DNA from: Parapristionchus giblindavisi
Lineage: Eukaryota > Nematoda > Chromadorea > Rhabditida > Diplogasteridae
NCBI GenBank assembly: GCA_943737045.1
Contig: CALSFV010000205.1
Location: 1,318,001-1,382,000 of the forward strand
Direction of reading: 5' to 3'
DNA length: 64,000 nucleotides
The notes beneath the pieces are model-generated. The model had not been told where the DNA came from. It was given only the letters and a program-made list of their open reading frames with translations, and did no database searches. This document shows, piece by piece, positions 11,319-21,947 of the stretch (position 1 is its first letter; each line of letters opens with the position of its first letter). Position numbers and translations under genes: made by a program.

Positions 11319-14300
11319 TTATGCTTTTGCGAGTGCAAACTTATAAACTGTAGAAGCATTGGTCACTTCGGTACTGTAGAATCTGGCCGCTTTCCTAGCG
11401 TAGAAACAATTGATACAACCCTGCAATGTATGTTTTTGATGTAAAGTTTCAAATTAGATTATTGTATCAATTTCATAAAATGAAAATAAATCAATCAGCT
11501 GATTATGCTTACTTGAAAACCTGGATAAAGAAAAATCGAGAATGAAAATACTAGTGTTAATCGGTCCAGATCGATGAAGAACAATGGAGAAAGAGCCAAC
11601 AAAGCAAGTACAACGGTCATCCATATTGAAGGAATCATTCCCTGCAAGAATAATAAAATTGTACCTAGCCAAATTGACAACATAGCGCATTGTAGCGGGT
11701 TCGAATCCTTTGGCTAAACTATCCTATTTAAAAAAAAACGTGTATGAATATTATTAAAGTTAAAGAATTTACATTTCTAATCATGTTGTCGCATGATCAC
11801 AAGCATATACAAAATTTCTAAATATGTATCATGCAATACCTAGACGGTATTGTTTAGTAATAATCTTTTTAATAATGTGTAAATGTGCACATATTCTTGC
11901 AAGGATGATTTCATCCACAAACACAAACAAGTTTGTGATATTTGAAAATGTGATTTTTCGAAAAGAAAAATATACTGTGTAAGCTTTTCAATATTTTCTT
12001 ACAATTAGTCAATAGTTAGGCAAACACTGACCATTTTTTTTGAAATGTCATGACGATAAGAAGTTAAAAAACTACTTATCATATTTACTCTTAGTACCTG
12101 TACTATCTGATGCACAAGTAGCCTACGATGAGCTCTTTTCGTTTTCTCGGAGCTCAGATCCACGATTCGACTGACTCTCAGAGCTCTCGAAACTTGATAC
12201 GTGCAGAACATCAATGCACCATATGCGATCATGAACGTGGGAACGAGACCGAAGAACAACACACAGCCATTATTTAGAAGTTTTTTTCTGATTTTAAATT
12301 CCTACATTATCGTAAATATCTTTGAGCGGAGCTCCGTAGACGTAAAATTTGTCATCGGGAGACAGCTCATGCACTCTAACTACGATTTCCGACATTATAC
12401 TCTCGAGACCCGGGTTAGGCAACAAATCAGGAAAATGAATCTGAAATTTGAAATATCACATTGAGCAGAATATCGATTAATTATCGATTAAGAAATATCG
12501 ATTTCCCGCCAATGGGTCATGCATGAATCGGACAACTTTTTAAAATCATTGCATGGTCAAAAATAACTTCGTTTTTTATCACTATTTCTTTACCTATAAT
12601 GATACCAATGGTTTGTCTTACTAAGTTGATTATTAGTGCGTTGCATAAACAAATAACATTGTAATATCATCATTCGAGATCAAAAGCCATCAATGGTATC
12701 AAACATACAGCGGGGTAGTGAAGGTTAGCGCAAATAATGAAGTGGTTATCACTTACCGTAGATATAACCGATAGTATCAAACAAAACGAATATGATATAG
12801 GGTGATGTAAACAATAAATTTTGGCAAACTTGTGCTTTTTGCAGGTGTGTGACAACGGCAAACGATTGACAACTTTATCGGAGAACTTTGTTGTCAGACT
12901 TCAAAAAGTAAAACGATTGTAGTCAAAAGTATGAAATAAATAAATGTGGCAACAGATAGTGACTATTTTGTAGACAGACAAGAAAACTGAGGATGATACA
13001 TGTCAGAACACGTTAGTTCAGCCTCTGTAATAGCGAGGCAACAATGGATGGCTAATCACGTTATCCAACTTATAAAGAGGGCGAGGCGGATGCCAGGCGG
13101 GTTTGGTGGGCTGCATTAGAGAGGGTGTGCGTGCGAGATGGCATCAAATGATTCTCTCTGTCACACTCTCCGCCGCGTCACCAAACCCGTCTGAGGTGCT
13201 CCGCTTTGACTAATGAACTATCGTCTCATTATTATGAGGATGTGAAAATGCACCAAAAAATGGAATGACTAGAGAAATGTGCTTCTTTCTATTCAGACAA
13301 CAAAAATATTCGTTTTGATGTCAATGAGAAGGCAAGAATCGATTGACATCAAAAAGAAGATTTTTTGTTGTCTGACTAGAAAGAAGCACATTTCTCTGGT
13401 CATGACTTGTATCATCCTCATTTTTCTTGTCTGTCAACAGTTCATTCATTAATTGCAACCACTAATATTTATTAGACACATTGACAACAATCTGCATTAA
13501 ATTTGATGTCTGACTGCAATTGGGTGCGATAAAGTTGTCAATCCTTGTCACGCACCTGCAAAAAGCACAAGTTTGCCACAATTTATTGTTTACATCACCC
13601 TATATCATAAGACGCGTTCTCATATTCAAATATGGTCTGTAATGATAATAATACAATGTGGCCTGATGCTTTATGTTTGTTCGATATTATGCATGAAAGA
13701 AGGAGCGGAAGTTCCGATACACATATGGGAAAATAAAGTGTTCGATGTATATTTCATTATATAGATGCATATGAAAATTTCGATTGGAAATTTACTCCTA
13801 GCTATCATGATAAATGATAAAATATAATAAATAAATCTTTAAAATATTATCAAGAAACTAAATACCTAGATAAGGAGAAATATTGAAGAATACTAAGCAC
13901 GGCAAGGCCCTGCCACAGGAGAAATAGTAACGCTGTACAAAATAGGAATATATAATCAAAGATGAATTTGGGACTATTTATAGCTGGGCCATATAATATG
14001 ATCATCATAATTCCATTATTCATTATGTGAACCTTAAATGGAATTAAAAAAACTTAGGAATTTGACCGCGTGTTTCAGGGACTTTAACTTATTTATCATA
14101 AATGAGGTACTATGTATTTAAAACGGAACTTACTACAAAGCAGAATAAATTCGGCCAACTGAGTGATAGATGTTGAATGGCTTGTACGGTAAAAGCTATT
14201 CGATAGATCCTCCAGGACTTGTCGACGGGATATTTCCACAGTACAAAAAGTGTCATAGAATGAGCGATAATGCTTATTAACGATGTGAGAATGGAGAACC

Positions 14301-14328
14301 CAATGGATAAGGAAGTCCAAAAACTCAT
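11319..14328 (-). pseudogene. Str/Srh-like chemoreceptor (gene B), disrupted by a MITE
   Basis: Near-duplicate of gene C in inverted orientation. Recognisable minus-strand exons: first exon 14134-14328 (TM1-TM2), second exon about 13868-14034 (TM3), a segment around 12305-12435 matching gene C exon 18329-18463, a TM5-TM6 exon at about 12100-12262 with the SSEKTKRAHRRL loop, a TM7 exon about 11520-11650, and a last exon of basic tail residues ending with TAA at 11319-11321. Two defects are visible. The exon equivalent to gene C 17948-18020 is split by the 801-bp element at 12800-13600. The acceptor AG of the TM5 exon is missing: gene C reads TTTGAAG before it, gene B reads TTCTAAAT. I infer a pseudogene. 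Confidence 0.75.
12800..13600. mobile_element. 801-bp TIR element inserted in an exon of gene B
   Basis: Ends GGGTGATGTAAACAATAAAT and its reverse complement, flanked by TATA at 12796-12799 and 13601-13604. The intact sequence in gene C (around 17975-17990) is nearly the joined flanks, which identifies the empty site. The inside is largely foldback (for instance 13268-13400) and noncoding. Confidence 0.85.
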
Positions 14329-14686
14329 CACTATCGCAATTTCAAATCTAGTCCGATCTTATTTTGATGTTCGCGATGGGCATGAATGGATACTTGTAAC
14401 ACGTGTATATGCGTGAATATGCTTGTATGGAAATTTGTTGAAAATGCAGACATCTCCTATAGAGCGAATAGTGCACTCATCCTTATGTAAATTGTTGTAA
14501 TGAAACTTTGCACTCACCCGAATAGCGTCATATAATAAACTGTATTCTTTACACACACAAGAGGTAACATTCCGACCACCTTCTGCACGATAATATGCTA
14601 GACATTATCGATAGATGTACTAAGTCTGTAGTACAGAAGATTGCACAGAATTATTCATGTATTCAAATGTGTGTTTGTGATGAATA

Positions 14687-15991
14687 CAGGGTGTTCAAGA
14701 ATTACGAAGACTTTTAATTTCACTCTTATTTCATGCGTAGTACATCAATCAAGTTCAGATGGTAATATTTATTCAACAATAACATAACATTTCACAATCA
14801 ACAATTACTTCTCGATTCGACCTCCTTTTGCCTTTATGGCGGCCTTCCGAAGTGTTGGGCGAGGACCTATCACAGCACGCTCGTAGAGACGTCCAATTTG
14901 TTCCATTGCTACACGAGGACGTTCTTGAGCGACTCCAAATTCGTATTGGGATGAGAACAAGCCTTGGCCTCCACAACAGCCTGCATAGAGTAATTGAGCG
15001 GATTCAAGTTAAGTGAGCAGGACTGATATTCCGAGGTGCTGTCTAAGGCTTGCATTGAGTCCTTACACCACTGCTGGACAATCTTGCCTTGTGGGCAGGG
15101 GTAGAGTGTAGTGGGGGGCACCAGTGATTGTTTCCAAGTACCTCTTGTACCACAGCTCTAACACGTCTCGAGAATTTTTTGGTAGCAGTATTCCTTGTTT
15201 ATTTTTAGGCCTTTATCTCCGAAGACAAGGTGAATCCAGCCGTCTGCGCACCCGGCAAGCAAAACCATCGCCGATTCGTGGTGGGAGGTTCGTTTGACCG
15301 TATGGACCAAGCTAATCTGCTTGCTGGGAAGTTGATACAAGTACTATACTATTCTGGCTGTTGTGGTCCTACTCAATCGTGAACAGCTACTCGTCAAAGA
15401 ACACTGTCTTCAAGCGCTCGCCGATGTGCGTGCGCTTGAAGACAGTGATCACATTGCACTTCTTGAACCGTGTTTGTCTACTGTGTTCAGGTAGAATGAC
15501 GTTTTTTCTCATGTGATATTGGGTGACTCCTAGTAAGCGTCTGAGAGCTTCCCACATTGATATAACAGATATGTCTGTCGCCGTGGGCATTTTTATCATG
15601 GTCATCTGAGAATTCCGTCTGATCCGCTCCTTGACCACTTTAATGATCTTCTTGATGACCTTGGTTAATTTCCTGCCGTCTACATCATACTCAGCATTGG
15701 TACCAAGCTGTTTGTACCGTTTGATGGTCGAGGAGACTAATTTAGTTTTCACTATGAGCCGCCGAATAACACCCATTAGATGAATTCCCCGCCAGTACAG
15801 TGTGACAATCGCACCTCATTTCGGATAAGGCTTCACCATTACCCCGAAAAGAAGTAAAATGAAACAAACCCACAAGTATTAATACGATAAATAGTTGTAT
15901 TTGAAAAATAAATTGTTTCGAGCGCGAACCATGCGCAGCAAAATAATTGGCACACACATAAAGTGAATCTTCGTAATTCTTAAACACCCTG
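14687..15991 (-). mobile_element. Tc1/mariner element, near full length but decayed
   Basis: CAGGGTGTTCAAGAATTACG and its mirror are flanked by TA (14685-14686, 15992-15993). On the minus strand an N-terminal DNA-binding region (15387-15776, basic helix-turn-helix type) leads into FFDE then a TAG stop then LFTIE, the area of the first catalytic Asp. Next come HNSQN and an FGDKGLKINKEY segment. The last part (14773-15000) contains a frame ending near KAAIKAKGGRIEK. Several frameshifts and stops make it a pseudogene. The family is the nematode mariner-like group by its HNSQN signature. It lies between the inverted receptor genes B and C. Confidence 0.82.
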
Positions 15992-16503
15992 TAAAAAAAC
16001 ACGTCTGATTATACGGTTACATAAAAAAGATGAATCAAACTAACAAATAATACTCCTTATTTTTTGACGAATTGAAGCCGCTAACTGCGGTTTCATTACC
16101 CATAAAAGTTGATCAAGAAATATGTTGTTCATTTTGCACAGTTGAAAATGAAGTAATTTTCACTTACCTCACTAGTGCTCGGTCGGCCACTAATGTATCT
16201 ATCTATGACCATCTCATGGGTGCATTCCCTTTATCGGATATTGTCTTTTGCAGATTTTAAAGTTTATTATTCTTAAATTCAAGGAAGTCAAAATGTCGTT
16301 TGAAGACGGAGAATGAGAAGAATCAATATCAAATAATCGGATGAATGTGTGAGATAACAGCTATAATTGATTTAAATCATGTATTACATCAATGACTGTG
16401 TATCTGTACAGCAGACTTATAATATCTTTTGATAATAACTAGGTTTCATTTTATAATCATTTTTAAGAACTTTATCGTCTGGTTTAGTGGTGTTATTTAT
16501 TTA

Positions 16504-16968
16504 TATCAGCTGGGTTGCCATTTGATTTCGCCATTGCTTACAAACGTGACGAACGACTTCAAGGAATTGAGAACCGGTTGCGTTGAGCAACCCATCTCTA
16601 TATCTCATTGCGGGTATTCATTTCCCTTTCTTGGTCAATTGAACCAACTTCAGACTCCACCGCTTATGGCAACAATTCGAGAGTTTCTCAGCCCACATCC
16701 ATTTACGCTTCCCCGCCTCCCAAACAGCATCGTTCAACTCAGTGATGCCACGAATCCGCTCAATAAAAATAAGATCAAACACGGTGATTAAGAGAAATTT
16801 GCGCTCGAGCTTATGCTGAGCAACGGAAATATTGTGTTTACCACGTATACATAGTGCCATACTTGGGAACCATAGAGGAATGCGGGGACTACACCATCGA
16901 AGAGACATTTTTTTGGGATGAATTTGTGGGTTTTTTGGGATTTGGGATGGATGCGTTTTTTTTTCCAA
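16504..16968 (-). pseudogene. LINE reverse-transcriptase 3' end fragment
   Basis: The minus-strand frame 16618-16968 has the layout of the C-terminal domain after the polymerase core of RTE/CR1-type LINEs: a FERK-like line, R-I-R-G-I-T-E-L, then E-A-G-K-R-K-W-M-W-A-E-K-L (W-A-G-H in active elements). After a frameshift near 16620 a second frame (to 16504) continues with RYRDGL and R-H-V-C-K-Q-W. The upstream RT core is absent, as in 5'-truncated LINE copies. From 15994 to 16500 nothing else is evident. Confidence 0.6.
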
Positions 16969-17299
16969 AATGAGAATGTCCAGTTCGCGATGCTTATTGT
17001 ACGGTGTACTTATCCTTGAAAAGATTGATCACCGGAGCTAATGGGGTAGCTAGTGCTAAATGAAATAGTTTACATATATATTTGCGTAAAGAAGAGAGTT
17101 TATTCTATTGCGCTATTCGCGTGAGTGCAAAGATTACTTACAATATTATACTTTAGGATCGGTGCACTATACTCTCTTGAACATGAGTTGCTTGGCATTT
17201 TAACATATCATCATTCGAGCATACGCACGCATATTACAGGTTTCCCGCCCATTTCTAACGACAAAATAAGATCGGACTAGATTTGAAATTGCGATAGTG

Positions 17300-19681
17300 A
17301 TGAGTTTTTGGACTTCCTTATCCATTGGGTTCTCCATTCTCACATCGTTAATAAGCATTATCGCTCATTCTATGACACTTTATGTACTGTGGAAATATCC
17401 CGTCGACAAGTCCTGGAGGATCTATCGAATAGCTTTTACCGTACAAGCCATTCAACATCTATCACTCAGTTGGCCGAATTTATTCTGCTTTGTGGTAAGG
17501 TTTCAAGACACTTCACAACTTTTCAAGTTTAAGTTTACCATGCAATCGATATATATATGAGTTCCCTGCCCATATAAATGTTGGTTCCATTTAAGGTGCA
17601 CATAATGAATAATGGAATTATGATGATCATATTATATGGTCCAGCCATAAATACTCCCAAATTCATCTTTGATTATATATTCCTATTCTGTACAGCGTTA
17701 CTATTTCTCCTGTGGCAGGGCCTTGCCGTGCTTAGTATTCTTCAATATCTCTCCTTATCTAGGTATTTAGCTTAATATTTTTAAGATTTTTTTGTTATAT
17801 TGCAGTATTTCAAACTTCATGCATAACAAATATGATATATTCATCGAACAGTCTTCCAATATATTTGTGAGACTTCCGGTGTTTCTTTCATGACTAACAT
17901 CCAACAACTATAAAATATTAAACAACATCATGTCATCATCATTACAGACCATATCTGAATATGAGAACGCGTCTTCTGATATCATATTCGTTCTGTTTAA
18001 TGCTATCAGTTATATCTACGGTAAGAGTTCTGTTGATCTTATAATCATTTCGTTCTTTGCATTATCCTTCACCATCCCGCTGCATGTTTGATACCTTTGA
18101 TGACTTTTGATCTCGAATGATGAATTTGTAATTATATTTCTCACTTTTATATCAACATTAATTATTGTCATAATTAGTTACAGAGCAATGGTGTATAAAA
18201 TGAAGATGTTGTTGACCAAACAATGATCAAAAAAGTCGCCTGACAATGAATTATAACTGAATCAATAATGTCGAAACTTCTGAACATTTGAATGTAAATG
18301 CTCTATGAAATGTAAATTACAAATTCAGATTCATTTACCCGATTTACTCCCTAATCCTGGCCTCGAGAGGATAATGTCGAAAATCGTGGTTAGAGTACAT
18401 GATCTGTCACCCGACGATAAATTTTACGTCTACGGAGCCCCGATCAATGATATTTACGATAATGTAGGAATAAACTAAAAAAAGAGAACAACCGTGTAGA
18501 AAAATTTTAAGTTGTTTTGAAATTGATGAAATTGGATTTTTATACATATTTTAAATTTGAAGAATGGCAAGACCGCGATAGGAGTGCTGTTCTTCGGTCT
18601 CGTTCCCACGTTCATGATCGCATATGGGGCATTGATGTTCTGTACGTATCAAGTTTCGAGAGCTCTGAGAGTCAGTCGAATCGTGGCCCTGAGCTCCGAG
18701 AAGACGAAAAGAGCTCATCGTAGGCTACTTGTGCATCAGATCCTACAGGTAATAACAGTAAATATGATAAGTTGTTTTACTTCATAACCTTTCGCATATT
18801 ATCGTCTTGATTTCGTTCGTTTCGAAACATCACATTTTCAAATATCATATCACAAACTTGTTTTTGGCTATGAATGAAATCATCCGTTCAAGCATACATT
18901 ATTATAACTATTATTACTAAACAATACAGTCTAGGAATTGCATGATATCTAGAAGCTCATATAATCATGAGGTTATACATGATTAATAGTGTAATGGCTT
19001 TAGCTTTAATAATTTTCGCATGCTCTTGGGCAATGTTTCGACCAAAACAAAAACTCGCAATAAACAATGTACACTGATTAAAGCCAATCTCCAAAGATGA
19101 AATTCTCACAACAAGTTCCGAAAAACAATGTCTCATTTCATTTTGATCAAGTGATTGTTCACAGCAGAGAGTCTTTCAGTCTTTAAAATCGGAAAAATTG
19201 TACCTAATTGTAAGCGAATTGTGTCGAGTATATATATATTTTCTACTTGCAGGGAATGATTCCTTCAATATGGATGACCGTCGTACTTGCTTTACTGGCT
19301 CTTTCTCCATTGTTCTTCATCGATCTCGACCGAATAACACTAGTCTTTTCATTCTCCTTATTCCTTTATCCTGGATTTCAGGTAAGACAAAAGCATGAAA
19401 AAAAGTGATAGTTTTTTTAATAATTTAATGTTTGATAATATAATAAATTTGTAGCTTTGCTTTACTTTAAAGGAACACCCAAAGCTTATTTAACTCTCTG
19501 CATTGGTAATATTCTCTCGTAGACAAAGAACGCGAGAGAGTCCAGAGCTGAGAGTTTCAAATGTGCTTGGGGTATTGCAAAAAAAAATGCATTGCAGGGC
19601 TGTATCAATTGTTTCTACGCTCGGAAAGCGGCCAGATTCACTAGCCCCGAAGTGACCAACACTTCTATTCGTACTGTCTAA
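17300..19681 (+). CDS. Str/Srh-like seven-TM chemoreceptor (gene C)
   Basis: Exons with GT..AG ends: 17300-17494, 17596-17762, 17806-17866, 17948-18020, 18329-18463, 18563-18748, 19253-19381 and 19598-19681 (stop TAA at 19679-19681). Exon 1 gives TM1 and TM2. Exon 18563-18748 ends with the basic SSEKTKRAHRRLLVHQ loop before the last TMs, a layout of the Str/Srh superfamily. The final exon is a short basic cytoplasmic tail. One problem remains: exon 17948-18020 ends in phase 1 while exon 18329 needs phase 0, so a small exon is missed or the gene is damaged. It is the inverted partner of gene B and the better preserved of the two. Confidence 0.68.
19481..19560. repeat. CTCTCTCGTAGACAAAGAA / AGAGTTTCAAATG repeat copy
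   Basis: Diverged copy of the block at 41220-41290 in the giant palindrome; it sits in the last intron of gene C. Confidence 0.4.
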
Positions 19682-20074
19682 AAATGCACTCGTCAAAAAA
19701 AGATATACAAATAATAATATTCTATAATTACGTATGCGGATTCAAGAAACACAGTACAGAATAAATAAATTTGGCAGATTAAAGATCAAGATATATGTAA
19801 TAACAGAATAAAATGTTGAAGTATGGGTAATTGGGGTGTATAAGACAAACAGTTCGTAATTTTCCTATTCAAGTACATTTTATAGGGACAATTTATATGT
19901 TTTTTTTGAAAAAAATTCAATTTTTGAAAATTGTAAAAATTGCATGAAAATGAATGAGACAAGCGTGATCGCAACCAAATTCTGTCCCGGGAGACAAAGT
20001 CTGCTAATTTTAGCAATATGTTAGCGTGACGAGTCTTTTTTGCTGTCCCAGACTGCCACCAATTATAGTCGATG

Positions 20075-20155
20075 CTTTATTTATTTATTTATTTATCATA
20101 CACCACAAGGGTGTTTCAACATGTACAAAGTGTTCGAGAGCAAGAAAATTTGTGA
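20075..20155 (-). repeat. Retroposon 3' tail copy
   Basis: (ATTT)n followed by ATCATACACCACAAGGGTGT and CAAAGTGTTCGAGAG; matches 7800-7875. From 20156 to 20396 I see no gene. Confidence 0.45.
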
Positions 20156-20396
20156 AATCAAAATTATTAAAAGAGAGGGGGACATGGAGATGGGGATGGG
20201 TGGAAGGTGAGAGATCAATTGATCACACCATCTGCTACAGTCAGGACGAGTTCAGAGGGGAGGAGTCTCTAGTGTGGTGGAGCGGCTGCAAATCCAATTT
20301 ATATCGTATTGGATGTCTGAGTGAGCATGCTTACGCTAACGGCCTCAGATCACCATCTCCTGTGGCATTAATAATTCAATTCAATTATTTATCATA

Positions 20397-20560
20397 TCAA
20401 GCATTAATGCTCATAGGGATGACTCGGCGGTATTCATCGTGGGTTGCATTCCACCAGTTGACGCCAATAGCTCGCTTCAAATCATCTCTCCACTGACCTC
20501 GTGGCTTTCCGGGGGGGGGGGGGGGGGTGGGCGTCCAGTTGCATGGAGTCCATATGTCAT
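20397..20560 (-). pseudogene. LINE C-terminal fragment
   Basis: The minus strand encodes GKPRGQWRDDLKRAIGVNWW followed by A-T-H-D-E-Y-R-R-V. This matches the G-R-P-x-x-R-W-x-D-D-L...W...A-x-D-R-x-x-W end of RTE-like LINE reverse transcriptases. A G-run (about 20510-20527) lies just upstream in the same frame and reads as poly-Pro. Only the last 50 or so residues remain, as expected of a 5'-truncated insertion. Confidence 0.65.
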
Positions 20561-20820
20561 ATGTATGTATGCTGCCACTCCCCAACCGAAATCGCTTAAG
20601 CGACGGAACTCCATCACTCCCTTATTGCTTCATTCTTTCATTATTCTTGATTTTAACTGATGGATAAAGAAATAAATAAATAAATAAATAATATGTCATA
20701 TATGTGTGTCATTGATTTCAAATGGAGAAAGGATTGGAAAACTCTAATCTGTCTCACACATTCTCTTACCTAACATGACAACAATCCGTATTTCGAAATA
20801 TGCCATCCTTTCCTTCTCGC

Positions 20821-20876
20821 TATAAAAGGGGGCTCACTCTTCTCGCTTTGAAGATGATAACAATTCTTATCATTCC
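20821..20876 (+). promoter_or_regulatory. TATA box with paired GATA-factor sites
   Basis: TATAAAAGG is followed 30-40 bases downstream by TGATAACAATTCTTATCA, two inverted TGATAA sites of the type bound by GATA factors (ELT-2 in C. elegans gut). An ordered transcript is not evident: the nearest frame, 21090-21404, starts with a hydrophobic signal-like stretch but belongs to no family I know. Confidence 0.3.
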
Positions 20877-21089
20877 TTACTCTGTTTGCAATACGTCTCC
20901 CCGTACATTATGGATTTTGCATAATACATGCACTCCTGCCCCCTACAGTAAAGCGACATAAACAGTTTGCCGCGTTACGCGGCCTCATTTGACGAACATT
21001 AATCTATAGCCTTTTTCAAAAATTTTTCAAAAAAAAACGCTTCTGTCTGCACGAGAGACCTCCAAAGGGATACTGATAGCGATATTTAA

Positions 21090-21404
21090 ATGAGGTACGC
21101 AATTGGCCAAACGCCTCTTCTTTTTATCCTTTTCATTTTCATTTTTCATTCCCTGTCACTCTTTCAATCGGTCGCTTTCTCTCTCGCCATTGCCCACTCG
21201 TCATTCCTTCTCTCTCTTCATTCCTTTCTCAAGATCCTTTTGGCCAAAATGATACTGAAAGGTATATTTGACCGTCTCTCGAACTCATTCGTATATCGCG
21301 ATATCCCATTGGTTCGGTCAATCGCCTATCGAGAAAGAAGATTCACTCCTCTCATTCGCCTATGGGATATATCTGTTTGGCGGTCTCTAGTTTGTACTAT
21401 CTAG
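21090..21404 (+). CDS. Unidentified open frame with signal-like N-terminus
   Basis: A 104-codon frame whose first 50 residues are strongly hydrophobic and Ser/Leu/Phe-rich, then a basic C-terminal half. It lies about 250 bp downstream of a TATA/GATA promoter candidate. Composition could equally come from a pyrimidine-rich noncoding stretch. No homologue recognised; low confidence that it is translated. Between 21405 and 21940 I see only weak frames and a lone CACCCCTG hAT-like end at about 21760. Confidence 0.2.
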   Translation: MRYAIGQTPLLFILFIFIFHSLSLFQSVAFSLAIAHSSFLLSLHSFLKILLAKMILKGIFDRLSNSFVYRDIPLVRSIAYRERRFTPLIRLWDISVWRSLVCTI

Positions 21405-21947
21405 CATGATTCATTCGTGAGTATATCAATATGATGAATTAGCATACAATTATATTGTTATACAGATCTATTCCTCAAAAATGTAAAAGGGAAACAACAG
21501 TTCAAATTAGCCCCCACGAATATCTGGAGAATCTACTGATCACTCTCAGAATATATTCGGTTGATCGATTCGTATCGTTCAATTGTTGGTCGTTTTTTAT
21601 TGTTGCTTCGTTGCTATTATTGTTGTGACGACCAAAAATGCATACAATTGGCGCAATTTTTTGAAACAAAAAATACAATTTCCCAAAAATTATCGATTTT
21701 CCAAATTTTCTGAAATGGAACAATATTTCACTCCATATTTCCCCAAAATTAATTCCGCACACCCCTGATATTCAGAACAACTTTCACTATATTGTGACTT
21801 CACAGTTTGTTCACGAAAATATTCGGGGGATTCTATTTATGTACCATCAACCCCATTGTTCGTTTTTTTCCAACTATAAATCCTTCGACAGTATTGCTAC
21901 GTTTTTTGAAGTGGTATATATAAATATATAAACTCATACTTTTTTAG

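Noticed and set aside
20026..20496. 156-codon plus-strand frame
   Set aside because: It runs across a retroposon tail and is antisense to the LINE fragment; composition-driven.
21755..21775. hAT right end (CACCCCTG)
   Set aside because: No matching CAGGGGTG left end or 8-bp duplication was found nearby.
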